Positions 43,221 to 52,703 are shown, numbered from the stretch's first letter. The stretch: 64,000 bases of DNA from Qipengyuania_B sp965214525 (GCA_965214525.1 OZ243959.1:2604001-2668000); one strand, 5' to 3'. Notes: generated by a model not told the origin, from the letters alone. Numbers and translations are program-made.

Positions 43221-44708
43221 ATGCGCACCACGCTGCTTCTCGATCTGGCGGCCGACAGCCTCCGCGCGCGCGTGGCGTTCGGCCCGCACGACGGGGAAAT
43301 CGATTTTGCGCGCCTGCGCAACGGCGCGCGCACGGCCGGGCGGGCGTTTGCCGAGACGGATGCGAAGAACGTGGTATTCGTCGGCCTGAACGGCGCGGCG
43401 ATGCCGCTGGCGTTGTTCGCGGCCGGCTATGCCGGGATGCCGTTCGTGCCGCTCAACTATCGCCTGACCGACGGCGAACTGGCCCGCCTGCTCGAGCGCA
43501 GCGCCCCCGCGGTGGCGCTGGTCGACGACGACATGGCCGATCGGCTCGGAGCCGTCGCGGGTATCGAGATTGTCTCGCGCAACGCGTTCGAGGAGCGTTA
43601 CCTGGACCCGGACTTGCCCGAGGCGGAAGTGGGCCAAGAACCCGAGCAGGACATCGCGGTGCTGCTGTTCACCAGCGGCACCACCGGCGATCCCAAGGCC
43701 GCGGTGCTGCGCCATTCGAACCTGGTGAGCTATGTCATGGGGACGGTCGAGTTCCTCGGCTCGGACGAGAGCGAAGCCGCGCTGGTCAGCGTTCCGTCCT
43801 ATCACATCGCCGGCATCTCGGCGGTGTTGACCTCGTGCTACGGCGGTCGGCGGATCGTCTACCTGCCGCAATTCGCCGCGGCGGAGTGGGTGGCGGTGGC
43901 GGCGCGCGAGAAGATCACCCACGCGATGGTCGTCCCCACGATGCTCGACCGAATCCTCGACGCGATGGACGCTGCCGGGGAGACGCTGCCGCACTTGCGC
44001 GCGCTCTCGTACGGCGGCGGCCGGATGCCCGAGCCCACGATCCTGCGCGCGATGGCGGCGCTGCCCGAGGTATCGTTCGTCAACGCCTATGGCCTGACCG
44101 AGACCAGCTCGACCATCGCGCTGCTCGACGGGGCGGACCACCGCGCCGCCTTTTCCTCCGACGATCCACGGGTGCGCCGCCGGCTGACCTCGGTCGGCCG
44201 GCCGTTGCCGACGCTCGAGCTCGAAATTCGCGACCTCGACGGCAAGCCTTGCCCGCCTGAGGTCGCCGGTGAAATCTGCGTGCGCGGAGAGCAGGTTTCC
44301 GGTGAGTATCTGCACAAGTCGGCCTTGTCCGGCGACGGCTGGTTCCCGACCAACGACGCCGGCTGGCTCGATGCCGAGGGCTACCTGTTCGTCGAGGGGC
44401 GGCTCGACGACGTGATCGTGCGCGGCGGTGAGAATATCTCGCCCGGCGAGATCGAGGATGTCCTACGCGCCCATCCCGCGGTTGCCGACGTTGCGGTGCT
44501 CGGCCTACCGTGCGACAAATGGGGCGAAAAGGTCGCCGCGGCCGTGGTCTGCCGTGGCGAAGGCGCGGACGAAGCCGCGCTGTGCGCGCATATCCGGGCG
44601 CACTTGCGCTCGACCAAGACCCCCGAGGCCTGGTTCTTCCGCAGCGAACTTCCCTATTCGGAAACCGGCAAGCTGCTGCGTCGCGCACTCAAGGCGGAGC
44701 TTGGCTGA
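43221..44708 (+). CDS. AMP-dependent acyl-CoA synthetase
   Basis: A 495-residue ANL-family acid:CoA ligase. Motifs: LLFTSGTTGDPKAAVLRHSN, NAYGLTETSSTI, GWFPTNDAGWLDAEGYLFVE, VIVRGGENISPGEIEDVLRA and the C-terminal YSETGKLLRRALK lysine. It is paired with the small protein at 42909 and followed by a crotonase whose TTG start lies inside its 3' end. Substrate unknown; a second or later activation step is possible, since two other ligases are present. Confidence 0.9.
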   Translation: MRTTLLLDLAADSLRARVAFGPHDGEIDFARLRNGARTAGRAFAETDAKNVVFVGLNGAAMPLALFAAGYAGMPFVPLNYRLTDGELARLLERSAPAVALVDDDMADRLGAVAGIEIVSRNAFEERYLDPDLPEAEVGQEPEQDIAVLLFTSGTTGDPKAAVLRHSNLVSYVMGTVEFLGSDESEAALVSVPSYHIAGISAVLTSCYGGRRIVYLPQFAAAEWVAVAAREKITHAMVVPTMLDRILDAMDAAGETLPHLRALSYGGGRMPEPTILRAMAALPEVSFVNAYGLTETSSTIALLDGADHRAAFSSDDPRVRRRLTSVGRPLPTLELEIRDLDGKPCPPEVAGEICVRGEQVSGEYLHKSALSGDGWFPTNDAGWLDAEGYLFVEGRLDDVIVRGGENISPGEIEDVLRAHPAVADVAVLGLPCDKWGEKVAAAVVCRGEGADEAALCAHIRAHLRSTKTPEAWFFRSELPYSETGKLLRRALKAELG

Positions 44709-45672
44709 GCGGCCGCTCGCGGCGACGGATCCCAGCGAGCCGCTGGCGCCGCTGTATGTTTTCGAGGCAACCCGGATCCACGAGGCTCCGCCCGGCGCAA
44801 TAGTCGTCGCGGTCGATCGCGAGGGCCGCCTGCCGGCAATCGACTTCGCGCGCTGCGATGCGCTCGTCACCACCGCGCAAGACGCACCCGCCCCCTGGGT
44901 TAGCATCGACTTGCGTCGGATCGACCGGCAGATCGAGTTCGTGCGCGGGGCGGTGACCCGGGCCCCGGTCGCGGCGAGCCTGCTCGTCCGGGTTCTGCGG
45001 ACCACGGAAAACCTGGCGTTCGACGAGGCGCTGGAGATGGAGTCGCTGGCATATTCCTGCCTGCTGGGGGGCCGGGAATTCGCGGCATGGCTCGCCACGC
45101 GCCAGGCGACGCCCGGCAAGGCCAGGGCGCCCTCTGTTCGCTACGAGCGGGACGCCGACGCGGTCCGGCTTACCCTGTTCGATCCCCCGACGCGCAACGC
45201 CATGACCGCGGCGATGCGCGACGCGCTGTGCGAAGCGCTCGAGAATGCGCTCGACGATCCCTCGCGCCCGCACGTCACGCTGACCGGCGCGGGAAAGTGC
45301 TTCTCGACCGGCGGTCACCTGCCCGAGTTCGGGACCCAGCGCGACCTCGCGCTCGCTCACGCGGTGCGCATGGCTCGCAGCCCGGCACGGCTGCTCCGCC
45401 GTCTGGGCGAACGGGGCGAAGTGTCACTGCACGGGGCCTGCATCGGTTCGGGAATCGAAATCGCAGCCGCGGCGCATCGGCGCATCGGCGCGCCGGGCAC
45501 TTTCGTGCAGCTTCCCGAACTGGCGATGGGATTGATCCCCGGCGCCGGGGGAACGGTCACGCTGCCCCGCGCGATCGGCCGCCATCGCACCATCTGGCTG
45601 GTGCTGAGCGGTTTGCGCCTGGGTGCGCGGCAGGCGCTGGGCTGGGGCCTGCTCCATGCGATCGGGCCGTGA
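44701..45672 (+). CDS. Enoyl-CoA hydratase with N-terminal extension
   Basis: A 323-residue protein. The last 190 residues are a crotonase domain: FDPPTRNAMTAAMRDALCEA, KCFSTGGHLPEFG, GSGIEIAAAAHRRIGAPGTF and VQLPELAMGLIPGAGGT, with both catalytic glutamates in place. The first 130 residues (APLYVFEATRIHEAPPGAIV, TRAPVAASLLVRVLRTTENL, LLGGREFAAWLATRQATPGK) are not part of the crotonase fold and match nothing I know. No better start exists than TTG 44701, inside the synthetase stop region. It ends in a GTGA overlap with the next gene. Confidence 0.8.
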   Translation: MAERPLAATDPSEPLAPLYVFEATRIHEAPPGAIVVAVDREGRLPAIDFARCDALVTTAQDAPAPWVSIDLRRIDRQIEFVRGAVTRAPVAASLLVRVLRTTENLAFDEALEMESLAYSCLLGGREFAAWLATRQATPGKARAPSVRYERDADAVRLTLFDPPTRNAMTAAMRDALCEALENALDDPSRPHVTLTGAGKCFSTGGHLPEFGTQRDLALAHAVRMARSPARLLRRLGERGEVSLHGACIGSGIEIAAAAHRRIGAPGTFVQLPELAMGLIPGAGGTVTLPRAIGRHRTIWLVLSGLRLGARQALGWGLLHAIGP

Positions 45673-46616
45673 CCGCGCCGCTTCGTTCGTTTCTCCAGCA
45701 GCGCGCCGCTCTGCTGCCGTTCGCGGTTCCGGCCGAGCAGCTCCTGATGCGCGACGCGCCCCGCGGGTTGCGCGAGCCGGGCGTGATATCGGCCAACGGC
45801 CATTGCCGGCTGATCGCCGCGCGCGACGGCTGGCTGGCGGTCAATCTCGCCCGGCCCGACGACCTCGACCTGATCCCGGCGTTCACCGAGCGGGAGGGGC
45901 CTCCCTGGCGTACTCTTGCCGCGTCGACCGGCGAACAAAATGCGTCGGAATTCGTCGCCAAAGCCGAGGAATTTCAGCTGCCCGTCGCGCGCGTGGGAGA
46001 AGCGGAGCTGGCGGTCCTGGCAGAGGTCGAGACATCGGGTCCCGGGCCGGTCAGTGTGGTGGACTTGTCGGCGATGTGGGCGGGACCGCTGTGCGCCGGC
46101 CTGCTCGCCCGTGCTGGAGCCGACGTGGTTCGGGTGGAGAGCGTGCTGCGACCCGACCCGACAGCGAACGCATCGCCGCAGCTCGATGCGTGGCTCAACG
46201 GCGCCAAGCGGCGGATGGTGCTGGACCTGTCCTCGACCAACGGCCGCGCACGGTTGCGCGAAGAGGTCGCATGGGCCGATGTGCTGGTGACGAGCGCGCG
46301 GCCTGGGGCCCTGGCGCGCCTCGGACTCGACGAGCGGTTCATGGCCGAGCGGCCCGGACTGATCTGGGCGGCGATCACCGCGCATGGCTGGAATGTCGAC
46401 CGCGTCGGCTTCGGCGACGACTGCGCGGCCGCTGGAGGGCTGGTCCGATGGGACGCGGGCAAGCCGCGTTTCGTCGGCGACGCCTTGGCCGATCCATTGA
46501 CCGGGCTCGAAGCGGCGCTGGCGGTGCTCGCTCGGCTTGCAGCAAAGCGCGGCGGCCGGATCGATCTCGCCATGGCGCAGATCGCGGCGGCTTATGCCCA
46601 GGCGGCCCAGCTATGA
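45669..46616 (+). CDS. CoA-transferase family III-like protein, divergent
   Basis: A 315-residue protein. From about residue 115 it follows the CaiB/BaiF N-terminal domain: SVVDLSAMWAGPLCAGLLAR, AGADVVRVESVLRPDPTANA, LVTSARPGALARLGLD and RIDLAMAQIAAAYAQ. The last should hold the catalytic aspartate (usually LLDA) but has MAQI, and the protein stops there without the C-terminal half of the family. The first 110 residues (ISANGHCRLIAARDGWLAVN) resemble the end of another module. It could be a circularly rearranged or non-catalytic relative. GTG start overlaps the upstream stop. Confidence 0.72.
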   Translation: MTAPLRSFLQQRAALLPFAVPAEQLLMRDAPRGLREPGVISANGHCRLIAARDGWLAVNLARPDDLDLIPAFTEREGPPWRTLAASTGEQNASEFVAKAEEFQLPVARVGEAELAVLAEVETSGPGPVSVVDLSAMWAGPLCAGLLARAGADVVRVESVLRPDPTANASPQLDAWLNGAKRRMVLDLSSTNGRARLREEVAWADVLVTSARPGALARLGLDERFMAERPGLIWAAITAHGWNVDRVGFGDDCAAAGGLVRWDAGKPRFVGDALADPLTGLEAALAVLARLAAKRGGRIDLAMAQIAAAYAQAAQL

Positions 46617-47980
46617 GACTGTGCATCCGCAACGCGCGATCCTGGCTCGGCGACCCGGTAGATGTGGCAATCGAAGACGGCAGGATCGTGGAAGTCGGCC
46701 TTGGCCTTGTGGGCCCCGGCGATGAGCTGGATGCCGCAGGCGCGACCATCCTGCCCGGCTTGCACGATCATCACCTCCACATCCTGGCTACCGCGGCGAG
46801 GCGCGAGTCAATCGACCTGTCGGGCTGCCGCGACGAGAGCGAGGTTCGGGAAGCTCTCGCGCAAGCAGTGCGGACGCGCGCACCCGGCTCGTGGCTTCGG
46901 GCGGTCGGCTACGACGAGCGAGCCGCGGGCCTCCCCGATCGCGCGACCCTCGATGGATGGGCCCCCCCCCATCGCCTGCGCGTGCAGGACCGGACCGGGG
47001 CGCTATGGGTGCTGGGCAGCAGCGCGCTGGAGGACTTGGCATGCGCGGCCTGGCCTGCAGGCGCGGAACTTGACGATTCCGGCCGACCCACGGGCCGCTT
47101 TTGGCGCGAGGACAAGTGGCTGGGCGCCCGCCTGCCGCGCACGCTGCCCGACCTGGCACAGTTCGGCCGACACCTCGCGGGGCTCGGCCTGACTGGGCTG
47201 ACCGATGCGGGGGCGGGCAACGGGCGAGAGCAGGCGGCTATCCTCAGCGGAGCGGTACCGCAGCGGCTGATGCTGATGGGCGACGAAAGCTTGCAGGCGG
47301 GGGAGGGTTTCACCCTTGGGCCACTCAAACTCCTGATCGACGAACGCGACCCGCCCGGGCTTGAAGGGCTGGCGGGCCGCATCGGGGCCGCGCGCAGGCA
47401 ACGCCGCGCGGTTGCAGCGCACTGTGTGACTGCTGCCGAGCTCGCACTGTTCTTCGCGGCGCTCGATCTCGCCGGCGGCGCGAAAGCGGGCGACCGGATC
47501 GAGCACGGCGGGATGATTTCGCCAGATGCCATCGCCGCGATCCGCGCGACGCCGCTGACCGTGGTCACCAACCCGGGCTTCGTCCACGACCGCGGCGATC
47601 GTTACCTGGCGACGATCGACGAGCGCGAGCATGGCGATCTATATCGCGCAGGCTCGCTGTTGGCGGCGGGGATCCCGCTCGCCGCGGGGTCTGATGGGCC
47701 TTATGCCACCGTCGATCCCTGGGTGGCGATGCGCGCGGCGCGCGATCGGCGCACGGCGGGCGGCCATCCGCTCGGGCACGCCGAACGAATCGAGGCCGAT
47801 AAAGCCTTGCGTCTCTATCTGGGCCGCGCGGACGATCCCGGGCGAACGGTCCGGCGCGTCGCAGTGGACAAACCGGCCGACCTCGTCCTGATCGAGGGTT
47901 CGGCCGAGGCGATCCTGTCAGACCTGACCGCCGACCGGGTGCGCGCGACGATCGTGGGCGGTCGCATCGCGGGCGCTTAG
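46613..47980 (+). CDS. Amidohydrolase family protein (YtcJ-like, amidohydrolase_3)
   Basis: A 455-residue metal-dependent hydrolase. ATILPGLHDHHLHILA gives the HxH metal site, VAAHCVTAAELALFF and DRIEHGGMISPDAIAAIRAT supply further histidines, and AAGSDGPYATVDPWVAMRAA the catalytic aspartate. Such enzymes hydrolyse amides, esters or lactam-like bonds. A cyclic or amide intermediate in the pathway is possible. It starts with an ATGA overlap. Its stop overlaps the stop of the facing SDR gene (TTAG shared). A nine-C run at 46962-46970 does not disturb the frame. Confidence 0.85.
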   Translation: MRLCIRNARSWLGDPVDVAIEDGRIVEVGLGLVGPGDELDAAGATILPGLHDHHLHILATAARRESIDLSGCRDESEVREALAQAVRTRAPGSWLRAVGYDERAAGLPDRATLDGWAPPHRLRVQDRTGALWVLGSSALEDLACAAWPAGAELDDSGRPTGRFWREDKWLGARLPRTLPDLAQFGRHLAGLGLTGLTDAGAGNGREQAAILSGAVPQRLMLMGDESLQAGEGFTLGPLKLLIDERDPPGLEGLAGRIGAARRQRRAVAAHCVTAAELALFFAALDLAGGAKAGDRIEHGGMISPDAIAAIRATPLTVVTNPGFVHDRGDRYLATIDEREHGDLYRAGSLLAAGIPLAAGSDGPYATVDPWVAMRAARDRRTAGGHPLGHAERIEADKALRLYLGRADDPGRTVRRVAVDKPADLVLIEGSAEAILSDLTADRVRATIVGGRIAGA

Positions 47981-48753
47981 TTGCGCAGAACGAAGCCGCC
48001 ATCGACGTTGAGCGCCTGGCCCGTGATCCAGTCGCCCGCCGCGCTGCACAGCAGCAGAAGCGCGCCGACCAAATCGTCGGGGCTGCCGCGCGGACGCATC
48101 ACTACGCGCGCCATCGCCGCCTGGACGAACGGGCTGTCGTCAGGCGTCAGCGCCTTGCCCGCGTCGCTCAGGGTCATGCCCGGAGCGATCGAGTTCACGT
48201 TGATGCCCAGTGGGCCGAGCTCGGTCGCCAGGGTCGTCGTCAATCCGTGGAGCGCGATCTTGCTGACCCCGTAGGTCGTCTGCGCGGGCCAGGCGCCGGC
48301 GGACAGCTGGTTGACGATCTTGCCGCCGCCGCGCGCCTGCATCAGCGGGACCGCGGCCTTGGCGCAGATCAGCGCGCCGGTCAGGTTGACGCGCAAGAGC
48401 CGTTCGAAGTCGGCAATCTCGGTGCGGATTGCCGGGGTGCCGACCGCCTCGACCATCAGCGCGGCGTTGTTGACCAGGATGTCGAGCCCGCCGAACTTGT
48501 CTTGCGTAATGGCCATCATCGTCGCGACCAAAGCCTCGTCGGCGATGTCGACCTCGACCGCGAGTGCCGCGTCGCCGATCTCGGCGGCGACGGCTTGCGC
48601 GCCTTCGCGGTTGAGATCGGCGACCACGACTTTGGCACCCGCCTGAGCGAGGCCCCTGGCATAGGCCGCGCCGATCGAATTGCCGCGCCCGCCGGCGCCG
48701 GTGACGATCGCCACCTTGCCGGCGAGGCGAAAGCTGTCGTTGGAAAAGCTCAT
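47977..48753 (-). CDS. Short-chain dehydrogenase/reductase
   Basis: A 258-residue classical SDR: IVTGAGGRGNSIGAAYARGL (slightly expanded cofactor loop), DILVNNAALMVEA, NQLSAGAWPAQTTYGVSKIA with Ser, Tyr and Lys, and GQALNVDGGFVLRN at the C-terminus. It is the last gene of the leftward P450 operon, with a 4-base overlap to the aldehyde dehydrogenase. An alcohol-oxidising step between the P450 and the aldehyde dehydrogenase is a natural guess. Confidence 0.87.
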   Translation of the reverse strand: MSFSNDSFRLAGKVAIVTGAGGRGNSIGAAYARGLAQAGAKVVVADLNREGAQAVAAEIGDAALAVEVDIADEALVATMMAITQDKFGGLDILVNNAALMVEAVGTPAIRTEIADFERLLRVNLTGALICAKAAVPLMQARGGGKIVNQLSAGAWPAQTTYGVSKIALHGLTTTLATELGPLGINVNSIAPGMTLSDAGKALTPDDSPFVQAAMARVVMRPRGSPDDLVGALLLLCSAAGDWITGQALNVDGGFVLRN

Positions 48754-50225
48754 GAGAAGATCCCCGCGCCGCTGCCGACGGTAACCGTCTTGTAGTGGAG
48801 AAATTCGTCGATTCCGGCCTTGCCGCCTTCCTTGCCGAAGCCCGAGATGCCGACTCCGCCGAACGGGGTGTGCGCGTTGATCTGGGTCGCGCCGTTGACG
48901 TAGACTCCGCCAGCCGAGAGGCGCTCGGCCAGTCGGTGTACCCGGCCGATGTCGTTCGACTGAATGTAGGCGGCCAAGCCGTATTCGCTATTGTTGGCGA
49001 GGCGCACCGCCTCGTCCTCGTCGTAGAACTTCATCACCACCAGCGCGGGCCCGAACACTTCGACTTGCGCGATCTCACTGTCGGGATCGGCGTCGGCGAT
49101 GATCGTCGGCTCGATGAAGTTGCCCTCGGCCAGCTCCCCGCCGCAGCGGTTGCCGCCGATCACGAAGCGGCCCGATCCCTCGGCGCGCACGCGCTCGAAC
49201 ATCGCCATGATCCGGCCGACCGCCGCGGCGTTGATTACCGGGCCGACCATCACCCCGGGCTCCATCGGATCGCCGACCTTAAAGTGCGCCGCCAGCGCCT
49301 CGAGCCGCTCGAGTACGTCGTCGTAGATGTCGGCATGGACCAGCAGCCGGGTGGGCAGCGCGCAGCCCTGGCCCGAGAGGATGCCGACGGTCCAGAACAT
49401 CGCCCGCTCGCAGGCCTTCTGGACGTCGCAATCGGGGAACATAAGGCTCGCCGACTTGCCGCCGAGCTCCATAACCGCCGGCTTGATCTCCTCGGCACAG
49501 GCGGCGAGGATCTTGCGCGCGGTGATCGGACCACCGGTGAAGCTGATCTTGCGCACTTTCCTGTGGCGGACGATCGCCTCGCCCGCCTCGCCGGTGCCGG
49601 GCAGGATTGAGAGCACCCCATCGGGCACCCCCGCCTCGGTGCACAGCCGGGCGAACAGTTCGGGCGCGAACGGGGTGATTTCCGCCGGCTTGACGATCGC
49701 GCAGTTTCCGGCGGCGAGCGCGGCGCAGACTTTCATTCCCAGCCCAATCAGCGGACCGTTCCAGGTAATGATGATCCCGACGATCCCGATCGGCTCGGGC
49801 ACGGTGTAGGAAAACTCGCCGCGGGTATTGAACGTCGATAGCAGCTCGCCGCTCAGCTTGTCGCACCAGCCCGCGTAGTAGCGGGTCCAGGCAACGGCCG
49901 TCTGTACCCCACGCTCGCCGGCGATGAGCGGGGTTCCGCCGTCGAGCGCGGCCATCCGCGCGAATTCGGCGGCGTTCTCTTCGATCAGGTCGGCCAGCCG
50001 GTTGAGGATATCGCGCCGCCTTTCGGGGCTCGTGCGCCGCCAGCCGTCACGGGCGGCTTCGGCGCGCGCGACCGCTTCCTCGACTTCGGCCGCCCCCGCC
50101 AGCGGTATTTCGGCCTGGGCCACCTGGCGCACCGGGTGAAGGTGCGAATGCGTGCCGCCCGAACCGGAAGCACGGCGTTCGTGGCCGAGATGGAGGTGGA
50201 CGTTAGGAGGGGAGGCACTGGCCAT
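48750..50225 (-). CDS. Aldehyde dehydrogenase (NAD(P)+-dependent)
   Basis: A 491-residue aldehyde dehydrogenase. Landmarks: IIITWNGPLIGLGMKVCAAL, KISFTGGPITARKILAACAE, VMELGGKSASLMFPDCDVQK (glutamate), GILSGQGCALPTRLLVHADI (nucleophile Cys near residue 288) and EVFGPALVVMKF. The N-terminus VHLHLGHERRASGSGGTHSH is a known variant of the family. It oxidises an aldehyde to the acid that could then be activated by a ligase. It follows the VOC gene and precedes an SDR. Confidence 0.92.
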   Translation of the reverse strand: MASASPPNVHLHLGHERRASGSGGTHSHLHPVRQVAQAEIPLAGAAEVEEAVARAEAARDGWRRTSPERRRDILNRLADLIEENAAEFARMAALDGGTPLIAGERGVQTAVAWTRYYAGWCDKLSGELLSTFNTRGEFSYTVPEPIGIVGIIITWNGPLIGLGMKVCAALAAGNCAIVKPAEITPFAPELFARLCTEAGVPDGVLSILPGTGEAGEAIVRHRKVRKISFTGGPITARKILAACAEEIKPAVMELGGKSASLMFPDCDVQKACERAMFWTVGILSGQGCALPTRLLVHADIYDDVLERLEALAAHFKVGDPMEPGVMVGPVINAAAVGRIMAMFERVRAEGSGRFVIGGNRCGGELAEGNFIEPTIIADADPDSEIAQVEVFGPALVVMKFYDEDEAVRLANNSEYGLAAYIQSNDIGRVHRLAERLSAGGVYVNGATQINAHTPFGGVGISGFGKEGGKAGIDEFLHYKTVTVGSGAGIFS

Positions 50226-50248
50226 GGGGCGACTTTCGTTTTGGGAGT

Positions 50249-50683
50249 TCAGGACTGCGGCGGAAGCTGGAGATCGAGCCCGCCGTCGGCGCCGGGGCGT
50301 ATCACGGGGCTCCAGACGATTTCCCAGCCGTTGCCTTCGGGGTCGGTGAAATAGCCCGAGTAGAGCCCACCATCGCGATCGCGAACCGGGCTGGTCACGG
50401 CAGCCCCGGCGGCGACCGCGCGCGCCATCTGCGCATCGACGTCGGACTGTTCGGCCACGAACACCGCGTTGATCGCGCGAGCGGTCGCGGCGACATCGAT
50501 CCCGCTCTCGGCCGCGAGGTAGTCGCGATCGAGGAACACGACCGTCGCGGTCCCGGCGCGCAGCATCAGGCTGCCGGGCATCGCCGGACCCCAGGTGCTC
50601 CAGCCGAGACCACCGACGTAGAACCGCTCCAGCGCCGCTACGTCGGCTGCGGGCACCATGTGCATGTGCAAGGCCTGGTCCAT
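50249..50683 (-). CDS. VOC (glyoxalase/dioxygenase fold) family protein
   Basis: A 144-residue single VOC domain pair: MDQALHMHMVPAADVAALER, FYVGGLGWSTWG, ATVVFLDRDYLAAESG and SGYFTDPEGNGWEIVWSP, the usual metal-site pattern (His, Glu). VOC proteins include lyases, epimerases, resistance proteins and ring-cleavage enzymes; methylmalonyl-type epimerase or a binding role are options. TAATG couples it to the P450 gene. Confidence 0.83.
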   Translation of the reverse strand: MDQALHMHMVPAADVAALERFYVGGLGWSTWGPAMPGSLMLRAGTATVVFLDRDYLAAESGIDVAATARAINAVFVAEQSDVDAQMARAVAAGAAVTSPVRDRDGGLYSGYFTDPEGNGWEIVWSPVIRPGADGGLDLQLPPQS

Positions 50684-51855
50684 TATTTCGTTTCCCAGGC
50701 GAGGTGCAGTTCCTCGAGCGCCTGGACCGAGCCGCCGCGAAACCGCAGCGGCGCGCCTTCGACCTGGCGGAAATGGCCGATCTGGCGCGCCCAGACGCGG
50801 TAGAAAGTGATCATCTCCAGCCGCGCGAGATGGATGCCGAGGCACGTGTGGACCCCCGATCCGAATGCGGCGTGTCGGCAGTGAGAGCGGTCGAGACGGA
50901 CTTCGGCGGGACATTCGGTCAGCTTTTCGTCCCAGCCGACCATCGCCAGCGGGACCAGCACCGAATCGCCCGCTCGCATCTCAAGGCCGCCGACCACCGT
51001 ATCCTCGGTGACATAGCGCGCCACCGAAACGAACGCGTAGCGGCGCATCAACTCGTCGACGATTGCTGGCGCGCTGTCGGGATCGTCGATCAGCCTGGTT
51101 CGCAACGCCTCGTCGTGGGCGAGGTGGCGCATCCCGAAGGCGAGCGCGTTGACCACCGTGTCGAGGCCCGCGAGGAACATCAGGAAGCCGATCGAGATCA
51201 GCTCGTCGTCGCGCAGCTTGCGCCCTTCGAAATCGACCTCGACCAGCTTGCTGATCAGGTCGTCGCGCGGCTCGGCGCGACGCTCGGCGTAGAGCGCCAT
51301 GAGGATGCCGACAATCCGCCCGCCGAGCTGCGCCCGCTGCGCCGGATCGGTTCCGGCCTTGAAGAACTCGACGACGGTCGAGCGAAACAGGTCGAACTGC
51401 TCGAGCGGGAAACCGAACAGCTCCATGAACACCGAGATTGGAAAGCGCGAGCCCAGTTCCTCGACGAACTCGCACTCGCCCTTGGCCGCGACCGCGCCGA
51501 TCATCTCTTCGGCCCATTGCTCGATCCGCGGCACCAGCGGCGCGATCGCCTTGCTCTCGAAATAGGGCCTCAGGAGCTGACGGTAGGCCCGGTGCTCGGG
51601 CGGATCGAGCGATTCGGGGATCATCTTCTGCTGGTTGGGATCAGGCGGGATAGACAGGAAGCGGTTGGAGAAGCGCTCGGGATGACGGAGGACCTCGATC
51701 GCCGCGTCCGCAGAGGTGACCACCCAATGGCCGCCGTGATGCGGAGTCCAGAACACCGGCGGGGCGTTCTGCTTCACGTCCCAGTAGGCCTGGTGCACGT
51801 CCGCCGCGATTCCCGGATCGGCGACGAAATCGAAATCGTAGACAGGTGCACGCAC
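50683..51855 (-). CDS. Cytochrome P450 monooxygenase
   Basis: A 390-residue soluble bacterial P450. The heme loop AAFGSGVHTCLGIHLARLEM carries the cysteine ligand near residue 338, the I-helix reads FLMFLAGLDTVVNALAFGMR, and PEHRAYRQLLRPYF is the C-helix region. It likely hydroxylates the substrate as first step. No ferredoxin or reductase gene is next to it, so electron partners must come from elsewhere. The start is GTG 51855, chosen because GGAGA lies 9 bases upstream and the alternative ATG 51945 would cover the promoter and operator. It heads the leftward operon. Confidence 0.88.
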   Translation of the reverse strand: MRAPVYDFDFVADPGIAADVHQAYWDVKQNAPPVFWTPHHGGHWVVTSADAAIEVLRHPERFSNRFLSIPPDPNQQKMIPESLDPPEHRAYRQLLRPYFESKAIAPLVPRIEQWAEEMIGAVAAKGECEFVEELGSRFPISVFMELFGFPLEQFDLFRSTVVEFFKAGTDPAQRAQLGGRIVGILMALYAERRAEPRDDLISKLVEVDFEGRKLRDDELISIGFLMFLAGLDTVVNALAFGMRHLAHDEALRTRLIDDPDSAPAIVDELMRRYAFVSVARYVTEDTVVGGLEMRAGDSVLVPLAMVGWDEKLTECPAEVRLDRSHCRHAAFGSGVHTCLGIHLARLEMITFYRVWARQIGHFRQVEGAPLRFRGGSVQALEELHLAWETK

Positions 51856-51894
51856 GACGCCGCTTCTCCATTCAGCTCCAATTTCAGTTATTGC

Positions 51895-51910
51895 ACTAGG
51901 TGAACTATGT
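51895..51910. promoter_or_regulatory. Candidate regulon operator, site D
   Basis: ACTAGGTGAACTATGT sits between the P450 gene (GTG 51855) and the SDR gene (ATG 51926) and matches 11 of 14 positions of ACYTAGT-N2-ACTARGT. One operator here could govern both divergent operons. Confidence 0.6.
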
Positions 51911-51925
51911 TGGCAAGAGGTCGCG

Positions 51926-52690
51926 ATGGGATGTCTGGATCGCAAGCGCGCGCTCGTTACCGGCGGAGCGCGGGGAATCGGGGCCGCGATCGTGCGGCGG
52001 CTTGCCGCCGAAGGGACCGAGGTGGCGTTCGTCTATCGCAGCGCGGCCACCGAAGCGGCTGCGCTGGTCGACGAAGTCGCCGCTGACGGGGGCAAGGCTT
52101 TGGCTATCTCGGCCGATGTTTCCTCGGCCGAGGCGATCGCAGCGATTTTCGCGCAGTGCGATGGCGCATTCGGCGAAGCCCCCTACCTCGACATCCTGGT
52201 CAATAACGCAGGCATCGGCAGCGATGGCGCCGACGCCAGCCTCAAAAGCGGCTCCGAGGCGCTGTTCGACGCGATGATGGCGGTCAATGCCAAGGGGCCG
52301 TACCTGGTCACCCAGGCCGCGCTGCCGCGGCTGCGGGAAGGCGGCCGGATCGTCAACGTCGGCTCGATCTCGGGCAAAGTCGCCCAGCCGTTCGCGGTGG
52401 GTTACGCGATGAGCAAGCGCGCCCTGCAAAGCCTGACTTTCTCGACCGCGGTGGCGGTGGCGAAGCGAGGAATCACTTGCAACCTCATTGCACCGGGCGC
52501 GGTCGACACCGATTTTATTGCCGCGCTGCGCGCCCGGCCGGGCTTCGACGAGGGCACTGCCAAGGTGACCCCGATGGGCCGGATGGGCCAGCCCGCCGAC
52601 ATCGCCGGCGCGGTTCTGATGCTGTGCCGCGAAGAAGCGGGCTGGGTCACCGGCAACGTCATCGAGGCGGCGGGTGGGATCGCGCTGTGA
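51926..52690 (+). CDS. Short-chain dehydrogenase/reductase
   Basis: A 254-residue classical SDR with LVTGGARGIGAAIVRRLAAE, DILVNNAGIGSDGADAS, VGSISGKVAQPFAVGYAMSK (Ser, Tyr, Lys) and VTGNVIEAAGGIAL. FabG-like overall, so reduction or oxidation of 3-oxo/hydroxyacyl groups is likely. It heads the rightward operon from the 51.9 kb divergent promoter and is followed by an acyl-CoA ligase. Confidence 0.87.
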   Translation: MGCLDRKRALVTGGARGIGAAIVRRLAAEGTEVAFVYRSAATEAAALVDEVAADGGKALAISADVSSAEAIAAIFAQCDGAFGEAPYLDILVNNAGIGSDGADASLKSGSEALFDAMMAVNAKGPYLVTQAALPRLREGGRIVNVGSISGKVAQPFAVGYAMSKRALQSLTFSTAVAVAKRGITCNLIAPGAVDTDFIAALRARPGFDEGTAKVTPMGRMGQPADIAGAVLMLCREEAGWVTGNVIEAAGGIAL

Positions 52691-52703
52691 GCGGGGCGGC
52701 CGT

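Noticed and set aside
46962..46970. Nine-C run suspected of causing a frameshift in the amidohydrolase
   Set aside because: The frame before and after the run gives one continuous family-typical protein, so no slip is needed.
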